Origin: Pseudomonas viridiflava
GTDB lineage: Bacteria > Pseudomonadota > Gammaproteobacteria > Pseudomonadales > Pseudomonadaceae
Direction of reading: 5' to 3'
Assembly (NCBI RefSeq): GCF_900602065.1
Contig: NZ_UWFN01000386.1
Span: 1 to 54,384 of the forward strand
DNA: 54,384 bases
In this document: positions 10,539-19,281 of the stretch, piece by piece
Position numbering within the stretch: the first letter of the stretch is position 1
Layout: each line of letters starts with the position of its first letter
The notes under the pieces: model-generated
What the model was told of the DNA's origin: nothing
Seen by the model: only the letters and a program-made list of their open reading frames with translations
Database searches by the model: none
Made by a program: the position numbers and the translations under genes

Positions 10539-10572
10539 GTGAAGCCTGAACAGGCCTCTGTTCAGGCTTCAC
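10539..10572 (+). terminator. Strong hairpin after the hydrolase gene
   Basis: Perfect 15-bp stem (arms 10539-10553 and 10558-10572) with a GCCT loop, eight bases behind the hydrolase stop. No T-run follows; the next base is the first base of the direct repeat bounding the inserted element. It could serve the hydrolase or, in the other direction, the convergent permease gene. Confidence 0.6.
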
Positions 10573-10610
10573 CACGATTGGCATAGGTATCTACACATCT
10601 TTCCATGCAG

Positions 10611-10909
10611 GGATTTTTGCGTACATATCCGCTACCGCGTTAAGGGCTTCTATTGGTTGCGCTTTTACAGCGCCTCACTTTTGAAAAGAGCCGGAAGCCG
10701 GCCCAGCCAAAAGTAAGCAAAAGGCTCATACCCCACCACTCGGCCCCTCGCTGTCGCTCGGTGTACCCGCCCGCAGATCCTGAACCGTGGGCCGCTGCAA
10801 TGGGCCATCCATGGCCCGGTGCAGCTAACCCGGCGTCCTGCCGGGTTGCCCACGCTTCAGAATCTCCGTTCGGCCAGCGTGGTTTAACGGGGCGCCCCAG
10901 ATCAAAAAC
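10611..10909 (-). repeat. Structured intergenic repeat, copy A
   Basis: About 300-bp repeat running on the minus strand from GGCGCCCCGTTAAACCAC to GCGCAACCAAT and on to GTACGCAA. Its centre folds: arms 10775-10792 and 10848-10865 pair at 16 of 18 positions and enclose two smaller hairpins (AACCCGGC/GCCGGGTT and GCTGCA/TGCAGC with a GGGCCAT inner stem). Small reading frames across it are by-products of these palindromes. Confidence 0.8.
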
Positions 10910-11010
10910 ACGGCGGCCTGAAAGCCGACCTGTTTGTGTAAATTTACCGACCTTCTGGAGCACCCCCCACGCCACTGACACAACGCTGTCGCGCAGCAAA
11001 CTCAGTTCAT

Positions 11011-11097
11011 GTGGGAGCGGTGCTTGCCCGCGATAAAGGCGACGCGGTCTGAAGGATACACCGCGCTGTTCTTATCGCGGGCAAGCACCGCTCCCAC
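11011..11097. repeat. REP doublet (GTGGGAGCGGTGCTTGCCCGCGA type)
   Basis: Two inverted copies of the REP motif GTGGGAGCGGTGCTTGCCCG with TTATCGCGGGCAAGCACCG as the partner arm, separated by about 35 bases. It lies between the two arms of the composite element. Confidence 0.85.
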
Positions 11098-11144
11098 AAA
11101 AAACCGCATGTATCCAGGCTCTGCTTCAGATCTGCTTCAGATCT

Positions 11145-11450
11145 GCTTTAGATTTTGATCTTAGGCGCCCCGTTAAACCACGACGGCCGGAAATCGACAT
11201 TGCTGCGTGGGGCAAACCGGCAGGGATGCCGGTTTAGCTGCCTCAGGCCATGGATGGCCGGTGGCAGCGGCCCCACGCAGCAATGTCGAATTACGGGTAT
11301 GCCGAGCGACAGCGAGGCACCAAGTGGTGGGGCAAAAGCGTTTTGGTTACTTTTGTCTGGGCCGGCTTCCGGATCTATCAAAAGTGACGCGCTGTAAAAG
11401 CGCAACCAATACATGCCATTAACGCGTTAACGGATATGTACACAAGAATT
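11145..11450 (+). repeat. Structured intergenic repeat, copy B
   Basis: Inverted partner of copy A, sharing the outer sequence out to the 17-bp terminal repeat. Its central stem is perfect over 18 bp (11195-11212 with 11271-11288), although its sequence CGACATTGCTGCG differs from the AGAT(T/C)CTGAA(G/C)CG of copies A and C. Inner hairpins are AAACCGGC/GCCGGTTT (11214-11235) and GCTGCC/GGCAGC (11237-11268). Three near-identical 11-bp units (CAGATCTGCTT) precede it. Confidence 0.8.
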
Positions 11451-11501
11451 GCTGCATGAAAGTTGTGTAGATACCTATGCCACGATTGGCAGCGCAACCG
11501 A

Positions 11502-13508
11502 TCAGCGCCGCTGGCGGTGCATCAGCCAGAGGAAGTACGGACAACCGATAAAGGCTGCCAGCAACCCTGCAGAAACCGGCCACGGGTAAGCGATATTACG
11601 TCCCAGCCAGTCGGCTACGAGCATGATCAGTCCGCCGATGATTGCACTCAGCAAGATCTGCGGCGCAGTACGGTGCACGCCGAGCTGGCGGGCGATGTGC
11701 GGCGCGATCAAACCAACGAAGCTCAGCGGGCCGACGATCAGCGTGGCGGTCGCGGTCAGTACTGCTGCCACGCCGAGAATCGCCAGGTGGCTGAGACGCA
11801 ATGGCAAGCCGAGGGCTGAGGCCGTGCCGCCACCCAGAGTCAGCAAGTCCAGCGGCCGCGAAAGCAACAGGCTGACCAGCAGCATGACGCCAGCGATTAC
11901 CAGCGCCGTCAGCGCGGCCGGACCGTCGACGTGATAGGTCGAACCGGTCATCCAGCTCAACAGCAAGGTCATGCGCGGATCTCCGCTGGCCATCAACAGC
12001 GTGCTCAACGCCCCCATCAGCGTGGTCAGGCAGACCCCGGTAAGTAACAGGCGCTCCGGGCTCAAGGCGCTGCGCCAGTTGAACCAGAACAGTGCGCCGA
12101 GTGTGAGCAGGGTACCGGCGCAGGCTGCTGGTACCATCAAGGCCTGTGGCTGTGGCACCAACAGGAATAGCACCATCACCCCCAACGCTGCACCGGAGCT
12201 GGCACCCAGTACTTCCGGGCTGGCCATCGGGTTGCCGGTCAGACGCTGGATCAGCAAACCAGCCACCGCCAACATGACTCCGGCGCTGAGCGAACCCATT
12301 ACCCGTGGCAATCGCCATTGCAACGCGCCGTCGAATTGCTCCGGGCCGCTCCAGTGCCAGCCGTGCAAGCCGATGCCCAGGCTGATTGCCGGTATGACCA
12401 GCAACAAGAGCAGTACTGCACCGACGCTGATGTACCGGCCAGTGTTGTGCAACCTGCGCCACGTGCTGCCCTGCTGCGCGACGATGCCGCCGCTGCGCTG
12501 GCGCTTGAGCAACCAAAGCAACAGCGGCACGCTAAACACGGCGGTGAGAATGCCGGCCGGCACTTCACCGACAAATCGTGACAGCTCACGCGCGCACTGG
12601 TCCACCAGACACAACAGCGCTGCGCCCATCAACGGTGCCCATATTAGCCGTTGGCGCAAGGTGCGCGCCCCGCTGAGGCGGGCGATGGCTGGCGCTGCGA
12701 GGCCGACAAAACCGATGATGCCGACGGCACTGGTAACGAAGGCGCTGAGTGCCACGGCGACTACTAGCCCCAAGGTGCGCGTGGTCCGCAGCGAAACCCC
12801 AAGGCTGGCCGCGCTCTGGTCTTCAAGCCCCAGCACGGCCAGAGGCCTGGCGAGCAAACCGGCAATCAGTGCGGCGACTGCCAGACGAGGCGCCAGATAA
12901 GTCACGCCTTCCCAGCCACTCTGGTTGAGTGAACCGGCTTGCCAGAGCAGCAGGTCGACGAGGTAGTCATGGTTGAACAACACCAGCAGTGAATTGATGG
13001 CGTTGCAATACAGGCTGATCACCATGCCCGCGAGGATAAAACGCAGCGAAGACATCGTGCGGCTCCAGGCGAAGGCGAACAGCGCCAGCGTGGCCAGCCC
13101 GGCACCGACCAGCGTCACTCCCTCCAGGCCATGCAGCAGCAGGGCAGGTGCGGCGATAGTGGCAATCGACAGGGCCAGATTGGCTCCGGCCGCCACGCCG
13201 AGCGTGACCGGCTCGGCCAGCGGGTTGCGCAGAATCTGCTGAAACAGCGTCCCCGCCAGCCCTAACGCAGCCCCTACCATCAGGCTGACCAGCAGGCGTG
13301 GTGCGAAGCTGAAATGCAGCAGGACCTGACGGCCGTCGTCCAGGTCTGGGGTCCACAGTGCCTGCCACCACAGCGCGCTGGGCAGCAGGGCCTGTAAGCC
13401 ATGCACCGCGATCAGCACCGCCAGCAAGGCCAGCACCAGAACCCAGGGCAGAGGTCCCTGGAACAGCGCAGGGCGAGGGGCCGTCAGGCCGATAGCCGGT
13501 TCAAGCAT
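11502..13508 (-). CDS. FhuB-like fused siderophore permease (two FecCD domains)
   Basis: Inner-membrane permease of 668 aa, about twice the length of single FecCD permeases, with two homologous halves as in E. coli FhuB. The first half carries GTLFQQILRNPLAEPVTLG, the second LLIQRLTGNPMASPEVLG, each the conserved coupling region; GPLSFVGLIAPHIARQL lies near the C-terminus. It should move the iron-loaded hydroxamate from the periplasmic binding protein to the cytoplasm with the FhuC-like ATPase encoded at 22052-22819. It overlaps the end of the binding-protein gene by eight bases, indicating translational coupling; GGAG precedes the ATG. There is no ATPase gene in this operon. The family is certain; the ligand is inferred from context. 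Confidence 0.93.
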   Translation of the reverse strand: MLEPAIGLTAPRPALFQGPLPWVLVLALLAVLIAVHGLQALLPSALWWQALWTPDLDDGRQVLLHFSFAPRLLVSLMVGAALGLAGTLFQQILRNPLAEPVTLGVAAGANLALSIATIAAPALLLHGLEGVTLVGAGLATLALFAFAWSRTMSSLRFILAGMVISLYCNAINSLLVLFNHDYLVDLLLWQAGSLNQSGWEGVTYLAPRLAVAALIAGLLARPLAVLGLEDQSAASLGVSLRTTRTLGLVVAVALSAFVTSAVGIIGFVGLAAPAIARLSGARTLRQRLIWAPLMGAALLCLVDQCARELSRFVGEVPAGILTAVFSVPLLLWLLKRQRSGGIVAQQGSTWRRLHNTGRYISVGAVLLLLLVIPAISLGIGLHGWHWSGPEQFDGALQWRLPRVMGSLSAGVMLAVAGLLIQRLTGNPMASPEVLGASSGAALGVMVLFLLVPQPQALMVPAACAGTLLTLGALFWFNWRSALSPERLLLTGVCLTTLMGALSTLLMASGDPRMTLLLSWMTGSTYHVDGPAALTALVIAGVMLLVSLLLSRPLDLLTLGGGTASALGLPLRLSHLAILGVAAVLTATATLIVGPLSFVGLIAPHIARQLGVHRTAPQILLSAIIGGLIMLVADWLGRNIAYPWPVSAGLLAAFIGCPYFLWLMHRQRR

Positions 13509-14412
13509 GCTCTTGTTCTCCGCGATGGCTCAGGTACGTGCCGATCAATTCGGCCAGGTTGAGTGCCGAGGCAGCCGCGCCGTAAGGGAAGAATTTACCC
13601 AGCGCCAGGGTGTTGCCGCGTCGCACTGCGGGCAGGTTTTCCCACAGCGCGTTGGTCTGGCGCAGACTCTGCAGTCGCGCCAACGTCGTCGGAATTTCGA
13701 TGTACAGCAGGTGCGCGTCCGGGGTTTCGGCGAGTCGTTCGACGCCAATCAGGGCAATGCCCATGGCGCTGCTTGGGCCTTGCCAGGCATTGACCAGACC
13801 GAGCCGGTCGAGCACGTCCTGAATCATGCTGTTCTTGCCGTAGACCGTCGCATGGCGACCGTCCTGATTGAGCACTGCCACACAGATCGGCGGCTGAGGG
13901 CGTTGCGCCAGTTGTGCGCGCAGTTGAGCGAGACGGGTTTCACCAGCGGCGATCCAGCTTGCGGCCTGTTGCTGGCGGTCGATACGGGCTGCGAGCCTGG
14001 TCATGAAGCCAGTGGCGCTGGTCCAGACGCTAACGGCGCTGGGGTAGACATCGACCACTTCGGTGGGCGCAATGCCCTGCAGCGAGCGGGCGATGGCAGG
14101 CGGCATTTGATCGCTGAGGATCAATTGCGGGGAGAGTTCTTTGATCAATTCAAGATTGGGTTCCCAGTAGGGGCCCACGTCGAGGACTTCGGGAGGCAGT
14201 GGCGCAGTGGGCATGCGTCGGCTGTAATAACTGCCGTCGGAGATCGCCAGTGGCGTGACTCCCAGCGTCAACAGCGTTTCGGCGGCAGCCCAGTTGATGG
14301 CGATGATACGTTGCAGCGGGGCGGCGAAGAGGCTCATGGTGGGCAGACCGCTGGTCAGCGCAAGGCCGCCCACGGCAAATCGCTTAAGCAGGTGACGTCG
14401 GGTCAGAGGCAT
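13501..14412 (-). CDS. FhuD-like periplasmic ferri-siderophore-binding protein
   Basis: A 303-aa protein with an N-terminal twin-arginine-type signal (TRRHLLKRF at residues 4-12, then a hydrophobic stretch ending LFAAP), followed by a class III binding-protein fold (RIIAINWAAAETLLTLGVTPLAISD; LELIKELSPQLILSD). It should take ferric hydroxamate from the receptor to the FhuB-like permease. Start chosen at 14412 because GAGGAGG lies six bases upstream; a longer frame to 14463 has no such site and would bury the signal. A hairpin at 14463-14489 separates it from the receptor gene. Hydroxamate specificity follows from the neighbours, not from residues I can read. Confidence 0.9.
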   Translation of the reverse strand: MPLTRRHLLKRFAVGGLALTSGLPTMSLFAAPLQRIIAINWAAAETLLTLGVTPLAISDGSYYSRRMPTAPLPPEVLDVGPYWEPNLELIKELSPQLILSDQMPPAIARSLQGIAPTEVVDVYPSAVSVWTSATGFMTRLAARIDRQQQAASWIAAGETRLAQLRAQLAQRPQPPICVAVLNQDGRHATVYGKNSMIQDVLDRLGLVNAWQGPSSAMGIALIGVERLAETPDAHLLYIEIPTTLARLQSLRQTNALWENLPAVRRGNTLALGKFFPYGAAASALNLAELIGTYLSHRGEQEHA

Positions 14413-14462
14413 GTTCGTCCTCCTCGGTGGTAACGGCTCATCGTGATCCTCCAGAAACGACA

Positions 14463-14489
14463 CCGGGCCCCTTGATCAAAGGAGCCCGG
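14463..14489 (-). terminator. Intercistronic hairpin between receptor and fhuD-like genes
   Basis: Stem CCGGGCTCC/GGGGCCCGG with one mismatch and a nine-base loop, lying between the receptor stop and the ribosome-binding site of the next gene. No U-tract follows, so mRNA processing or stabilisation is as likely as termination. Confidence 0.4.
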
Positions 14490-14583
14490 CTGAGGGTTCA
14501 GCAACGCACTGACAGGCGCTGCCTGCCCGACGCAGCATTGTGCTGCGCGGACAGACGTATACCCGTGAAAGATCAGGCGTTGA

Positions 14584-16977
14584 TCACCATTTGTATTTCA
14601 CGCTGGTCAGCAAGGTGCGGCGCATGCCCGGGTAGCACTCGTACGAGTCATCGCAAGTGGCTGAGTATTTCTCGTCGAGCAGGTTTTGGGCATTGACCGA
14701 CACAGTCACGCTCTTGTTGAGCGGGTAGCTCGCGCCCGCGTCGAACAGGGTGTAGTTGTCGATGTGGAAGGTGTTGGCGTTATCGCCGTAGAGCACGCCG
14801 GTATAACGTGCGCCGCCACCCAGGCTGAGGCCATTAAGGATCGTGTCGTGGAAGGTGTAGTTCAGCCAGGCTGAAGCCATGTGCTTGGGCACGTTTGCCG
14901 GACGATTACCCTCGTCGCCACGGTTGCTCTTGGTGATCTCGGCCTTGGTGTAGGTGTAGGACGCAATCAGGTCCCAGTTCTGGTCCAGTTTGGCCTTGAC
15001 CTCGGCTTCGATACCGCGCGACTGCTGTTCGCCACTGGCGACCGAGAAACCGGGATTGCCCAGTTCCTGGGTCAGTACGTTGGTCTTGGTCAGGTCGTAG
15101 GCTGCCAGGGTCATCAGGATATCGTCGGTAGGCTGGTATTTGACACCCGCTTCCCACTGATGCGCTTCGCTCGAATCAAAGGCGTTACCGCTGCTGTCCA
15201 GGCCAGTATTAGGCGCAAAGGACTCGGAATAGCTGACGTACGGCGCCAGGCCGAACTCGGTCAGGTAGGTCAGGCCCAGACGGCCAGTAAAGGCGTTGTC
15301 TTTCTGGTTCGACGAGGCACCGGCGTAGTTATCCAGGTCATTGCGCACATAGTCGTAGCGACCGCCTGCGGTCAGGATCCAGTGATCGTCGAACTTGATC
15401 TGGTCTTGAATGTAGCCACCGATCTGCTCAATGCTCTGGTCATAGTTGATCGAGCCGATGCTGTTGGCCTGGGTTGGGCGGGTCACCGGCTGGCCGTAGA
15501 CCGGGTTGTAGACGTTCAGGTCCGGGCCGCGCACGCGCCAGCGAGTGACGTCCGCGTCCTGCCAGGTGTAATCCACGCCGGTCAGCAGCTTGTGCGTGAA
15601 CGGGCCGGTCTGGAAGTCAGCCTGCAACTGGTTGTCCAGCGCAAAAGTGTTCATGTGCTGATCAAAACGGTCTGCGCCGCGAATGGTGTTTCCGGTGCCG
15701 ACGTCAACACTGAACGGCAGCAGGTTCTGGAAGATCACGTCTACCTGACCATAGCGGGCGTTCTGGCGGAATTCCCAGGTGTCGTCGAAACGATGACGGA
15801 ACTCATAACCGAAGCTGTACTGATCCTGATTCAGGTGGTTGAAGCTGTGATCACCCATCAGCGTATTGGTGGTGTGCCCGTTCGGCGTGCTGTAAGCAAA
15901 CAGCGAGCCGCCGTTACGGTCACGCAGGAAGTCGCTGAGGAACGTCAGGCTGGTGTCTTCGTCCGGTGCCCAGGTGAAGGATGGCGCGATGTACAGGCGG
16001 TCGTCTTTGACTTCGTGGCCATCGTCGTAGTCCACCTGCGTGTTGGAGTCCCGTACCGATCCGACGACGCGATAAAGGAAGTGTTGCTGATCATCCAGTG
16101 CGCCACCAAGGTCGAACTGGCCTTGTCGGCGGTCATAGTTGCCGACTGAAAGCTGTACTTCGTTGACATGGTTGACTTCGGGTTTCTTGCTGACGCGGTT
16201 GATGATGCCGCCAGCGTCACCTTGGCCGAACAGGGTCGAAGAAGGGCCTTTTACCACGTCGATACGGTCAAACGCATAAGGTTCGCTGCGGAAGAACGCA
16301 TAGCTGTTGTTCTGCTGACGCAGGCCATTGAGGTAGTCGCTGGTGGACTGACCGTTGAAACCGCGAATATACAGCCAGTCGAAACCTTTCGGATCCAGAC
16401 CATAAGCTTCGACTTTGACGCCCGGGACGTAACGCAACGCATCCGTGACGGTTTGCGCGCCCTGGTCTTCCATCTGCTTGCGGGTGACCACGGAGATGGA
16501 CTGCGGGATCTCGATCAGCGGCGTATTGGTCTTGCTGGCGCTGTTGCTGGTTTTCGGAACGTAGCTCTCGTACCCCTCTGGCACCGCCGCGCGACCGGAA
16601 ATGATCTGGTCGGGCATGGTCAGTGGGCCGCTGGTCGGTGCCGCGGCAAGCAAGGTGACCCGGCTGCCTTCTATCTGATACTGGATGCCCGTCCCACGGA
16701 GCAGCGAGTTCAGTGCTTGCGTTGGTTCAATTTCGCCGTGCAGCTCGGGGCTGCGCAGGTTCTGCAATTGATCCGGGTTGAACACGATCTGCAAGTCAGA
16801 CTGTGTACCGAGACTGATCAGCGCCGAACCCAGCGGTTGCGCCGGAATATCGATGCGCACCGGTGCGGCAATTGCGTTGGTGGCGGTCAGCGCCAGACCC
16901 AGGGCGGCGCTGCTGATCAACATTGCCAGATGGCTGGTCGGGTGTTTGAGGGTTGGGGGCTTGCTTTTACCAATCAA
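14584..16977 (-). CDS. TonB-dependent siderophore receptor with STN signalling domain (FhuA/FoxA/FpvA class)
   Basis: Outer-membrane receptor of 797 aa. Signal peptide with a KHPTSHLAML hydrophobic stretch ending TNAIA; STN domain about residues 42-110 (IPAQPLGSALISLGTQSDLQ); plug about 155-265 (IPQSISVVTRKQ, then RIDVVKGPSSTLFG and GGIINRVSKKP); 22-strand barrel ending in the expected aromatic residue (VKYKW). It should import the iron-loaded product of the adjacent NRPS. The STN domain is what FpvA and FecA use to signal to an anti-sigma factor, but no sigma/anti-sigma pair lies in the window. The start is a TTG with GGAG seven bases upstream; a later ATG at 16923 would give a shorter signal peptide. 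It lies behind the exporter gene on the same strand. Confidence 0.93.
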   Translation of the reverse strand: MIGKSKPPTLKHPTSHLAMLISSAALGLALTATNAIAAPVRIDIPAQPLGSALISLGTQSDLQIVFNPDQLQNLRSPELHGEIEPTQALNSLLRGTGIQYQIEGSRVTLLAAAPTSGPLTMPDQIISGRAAVPEGYESYVPKTSNSASKTNTPLIEIPQSISVVTRKQMEDQGAQTVTDALRYVPGVKVEAYGLDPKGFDWLYIRGFNGQSTSDYLNGLRQQNNSYAFFRSEPYAFDRIDVVKGPSSTLFGQGDAGGIINRVSKKPEVNHVNEVQLSVGNYDRRQGQFDLGGALDDQQHFLYRVVGSVRDSNTQVDYDDGHEVKDDRLYIAPSFTWAPDEDTSLTFLSDFLRDRNGGSLFAYSTPNGHTTNTLMGDHSFNHLNQDQYSFGYEFRHRFDDTWEFRQNARYGQVDVIFQNLLPFSVDVGTGNTIRGADRFDQHMNTFALDNQLQADFQTGPFTHKLLTGVDYTWQDADVTRWRVRGPDLNVYNPVYGQPVTRPTQANSIGSINYDQSIEQIGGYIQDQIKFDDHWILTAGGRYDYVRNDLDNYAGASSNQKDNAFTGRLGLTYLTEFGLAPYVSYSESFAPNTGLDSSGNAFDSSEAHQWEAGVKYQPTDDILMTLAAYDLTKTNVLTQELGNPGFSVASGEQQSRGIEAEVKAKLDQNWDLIASYTYTKAEITKSNRGDEGNRPANVPKHMASAWLNYTFHDTILNGLSLGGGARYTGVLYGDNANTFHIDNYTLFDAGASYPLNKSVTVSVNAQNLLDEKYSATCDDSYECYPGMRRTLLTSVKYKW

Positions 16978-17069
16978 TTTTTACGCTCCTGGATACTGGT
17001 TTTTAATAAAACTTTTTTAGTTTTTTTAGTTTTTTGGTGTTGGCGATGACAGACAGCTTTTTTACAACT

Positions 17070-17097
17070 ACGGCGCCACTGTAATCAGGGGCGCCGT
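17070..17097 (-). terminator. GC hairpin between exporter and receptor genes
   Basis: Stem ACGGCGCC/GGCGCCGT with a 12-base loop just behind the exporter stop. No U-tract follows; it may attenuate read-through or protect an mRNA end. About 70 bases of A/T-rich sequence then lead to the receptor start. Confidence 0.4.
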
Positions 17098-17103
17098 GAC
17101 GGA

Positions 17104-18795
17104 TCAGGTGAGTGCGACGTCGGGGCTGGTTGACGAGGTGTCCTTGTTATTGCGCTGGACCTCGACGATTTTCCCCGCGCTCATCCGCAGTAATCGGTCG
17201 GCGACATCGAAGTAGCGATCGTCGTGAGAAATCACGATCAAGGTCTTGCCCTGGGCGCGCAGCTCCGGCAGCAACTCGGTGTAGAAAATGCGCCGGAACT
17301 CAGGGTCCTGGTCTGCGGCCCACTCATCGAACACCAGCACCGGGCGCTTCTCTAACCAGGCTTGAACCAGAGCCAGGCGTTTGCGCTGACCGGTGGACAG
17401 GTCGGTGGTGGAATAGCTGTGGTCGTTCAGTGAGACCTTGTGGGCAATTTCCAGCCGTTCCAGATAGCGGTTGGCTTCGGCGGGGATTTCAGCACTGTCC
17501 TTGAGCAGGTCTTCGAACAGGAAGTAGTCGGCAAAAATAGTCGTGAACAGCTGGCGATAGTCGTCGCGGTTGCTGTCGTCGACAGGTTTTCCATCAATCA
17601 ATACCTGGCCGCTCTGTGGCACATAAAGGCCCAATAGCAGTTTGATCATGCTGGTTTTACCGCAGCCGTTTTCGCCCGCAATAAACAGAATCTCACCGCG
17701 CTGGATGGTCAGGTTGAGCGGACCGACACCAAAACCAGTGCTGCCGTCTTCGGTAGGGTAGTGGTAGCTCAGGTCACGCAGTTCGATCTGCTCAATGTCC
17801 AGGGTTTTGCGCTCATCGTCGCGCAACAGCAGGTTGGGCTCCGGAGAAGAGAACCGAATCGACAGCTCGGCAATGCGCCGGAAAGCAACTTGGGCACGAC
17901 TGACGATGGGCAGGTTGCCGACCAGATGCTCAAGCGGGCCTTTCATGTACAGCAACACCAGAATAAAGCCGCTGAGGGTGGCTCTATCGGTGCTCGGCCA
18001 GATTGACTCATAGGCCAGAGCCAGGCCTATGACGATGAAGAACAGGGTGGAGCCGAAGCCTTTGGCGACCACAAACAGGTTGATCGAACGAACCTGGATA
18101 TCGCAGATGCGATCAATGGTGCCTTGCAGGCGCTCGTTGTAGTGCTGGAAGCGGCGCGGGCGGCTGATACGCAGCTCCTTGGCGCCTTCAGCCAGGGCAC
18201 GGTAGTGCTTTTGCAGTTCGTCTTCTTCTTCGCGGGCCTGAAAGAACCCACGGATGCCACGGCTGCGCACCAGAAACTGGATGGCGCTGCCAATGATGAT
18301 GGCGACCGCGGTGGTGAGGAACATCGGCAGCGACAAGACCGCCAGGTAGCCCAGGCAGCTCAGGCAGACCGTCAGCGATACCGCCAGCGGTGCAAAGGCG
18401 AACACAAAGTCGCTGATGGTATCGATGTCGTGCGTCAGTACCGGGATCAGGCGATGACTGCGATAGCGCTCGATCTGCTCGATAGGGGCGGAGATGATCT
18501 TGCTGCCCAGCTCTTTACGTAACCGTGCGATGGAGTGCTGCCCGACATAGTTGGTGCCGATGTCAGAAATGATCGATCCCAACAGCGCCAGCACGCAGAG
18601 GCCGGCAAACCCTGCCAGCAAGCCTGATTGCATGCCACCTTCGGCATTCAGGCTGTGGTTGATGGTGGCAAGTAGCGCAGTAATGCTGGCGCCGCCGATG
18701 ATGCCGAGGACCGTCGCCATCAGCAACTGTGGCCAGAACGGCCGCAGTAGCTTGAAAAGCTCACCAAGGGTGCTTTGTGGGGGAGTCTGCATCAT
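17104..18795 (-). CDS. Cyclic-peptide/siderophore ABC exporter (PvdE/SyrD family)
   Basis: A 563-aa half-transporter with an N-terminal six-helix membrane domain and a C-terminal ATPase: Walker A GENGCGKTS near 373, signature LSTGQRKRLALVQ near 467, Walker B followed by the DEWAADQDPEFRR segment characteristic of the PvdE/SyrD family. It should move the peptide siderophore precursor across the inner membrane to the periplasm. Start set at 18795 (MMQTPPQS), where AGGA lies six bases upstream; a frame open to 18888 has a poor site and would begin almost at the promoter box at 18899-18921. Divergent from the ornithine hydroxylase gene, with similar iron-starvation boxes on both sides. Confidence 0.93.
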   Translation of the reverse strand: MMQTPPQSTLGELFKLLRPFWPQLLMATVLGIIGGASITALLATINHSLNAEGGMQSGLLAGFAGLCVLALLGSIISDIGTNYVGQHSIARLRKELGSKIISAPIEQIERYRSHRLIPVLTHDIDTISDFVFAFAPLAVSLTVCLSCLGYLAVLSLPMFLTTAVAIIIGSAIQFLVRSRGIRGFFQAREEEDELQKHYRALAEGAKELRISRPRRFQHYNERLQGTIDRICDIQVRSINLFVVAKGFGSTLFFIVIGLALAYESIWPSTDRATLSGFILVLLYMKGPLEHLVGNLPIVSRAQVAFRRIAELSIRFSSPEPNLLLRDDERKTLDIEQIELRDLSYHYPTEDGSTGFGVGPLNLTIQRGEILFIAGENGCGKTSMIKLLLGLYVPQSGQVLIDGKPVDDSNRDDYRQLFTTIFADYFLFEDLLKDSAEIPAEANRYLERLEIAHKVSLNDHSYSTTDLSTGQRKRLALVQAWLEKRPVLVFDEWAADQDPEFRRIFYTELLPELRAQGKTLIVISHDDRYFDVADRLLRMSAGKIVEVQRNNKDTSSTSPDVALT

Positions 18796-18898
18796 TTTTT
18801 CCTGGGCTCTGCGGCCACCGTCGGGCACGCTGGAATTCAAGGGCTGATCGGTGCTTTGGCCCTGAGAGGCAACGCCAATCCGAATCATTTTTGTTAAG

Positions 18899-18921
18899 AC
18901 GAGTGAGCGAAGGAAAATTTA
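18899..18921 (-). promoter_or_regulatory. PvdS-type iron-starvation box, exporter side
   Basis: TAAAT, 15 bases, CGT on the minus strand, about 105 bases upstream of the exporter start. The known consensus is TAAAT-N16/17-CGT, so the spacer is one base short. The sequence resembles the box facing the other way upstream of the hydroxylase gene. Confidence 0.5.
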
Positions 18922-19105
18922 AGAAAAATTGCATGCTGGCAATTCGCCTTTTGTGGTGCGGGATTCTTCGTCTGGGCCAGCCCTGTCATGAACAGGCTCG
19001 CTGCTGCAAGAAAACATCACGAATTCAAAGGTTTATGCGGTGTTTGCTAAGCGGGGCAGTGGTGTCTTTGACACCGCGCTGTCGCGCAGCCGGCACTGCC
19101 CTGAC

Positions 19106-19190
19106 TGGGACCGAATTTATCCGGGAAGGCGGCATTTCCGGCGATAAAGGTGTATTGGATGTACCGGCCCCTTCCCGGATAAAGCGAATC
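19106..19190. repeat. Degenerate REP-like inverted pair
   Basis: GGGACCGAATTTATCCGGGAAG paired with CTTCCCGGATAAAGCG across about 40 bases, a decayed relative of the GAATTCATTCGCGAA REP type found elsewhere in the window. It lies in the exporter/hydroxylase divergent gap; nothing coding is supported around it. Confidence 0.5.
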
Positions 19191-19281
19191 GCCTGCCGAT
19201 ACTGCCTGCGAGGGGCGGGTCGACTGCGCTTTAACTTAGCGATCCACTACTGCGGCCCGATACGCAAATGAGAAACATTAC

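Larger units (their letters stand above)
10573..11488. mobile_element. 0.9-kb composite element: inverted repeat arms with 8-bp target duplication
   Basis: The 8-bp direct repeat CACGATTG (10573-10580 and 11481-11488) flanks 17-bp perfect terminal inverted repeats GCATAGGTATCTACACA (10581-10597; complement at 11464-11480). Inward of these lie two roughly 300-bp copies of the same structured repeat in opposite orientation, with a REP doublet between them. No transposase is encoded. It occupies the gap between the convergent hydrolase and permease genes. It looks like a non-autonomous inserted element; the mobilising enzyme is unknown. Confidence 0.6.

Noticed and set aside
10640..11422. Several frames of 60-130 codons across the structured repeats near 11 kb and 23 kb
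   Set aside because: They appear in every copy of the repeat because of its palindromes, have no ribosome-binding sites and give low-complexity Pro/Arg/Ser-rich translations.
17000..17040. PvdS-type box in the A/T-rich leader of the receptor gene
   Set aside because: TAAAA sequences are present but no CGT lies at 15-17 bases; the tract is simple-sequence A/T.
18796..18888. Longer start for the exporter at 18888
   Set aside because: Poor ribosome-binding site and only about ten bases from the promoter box; the ATG at 18795 has AGGA at good spacing.
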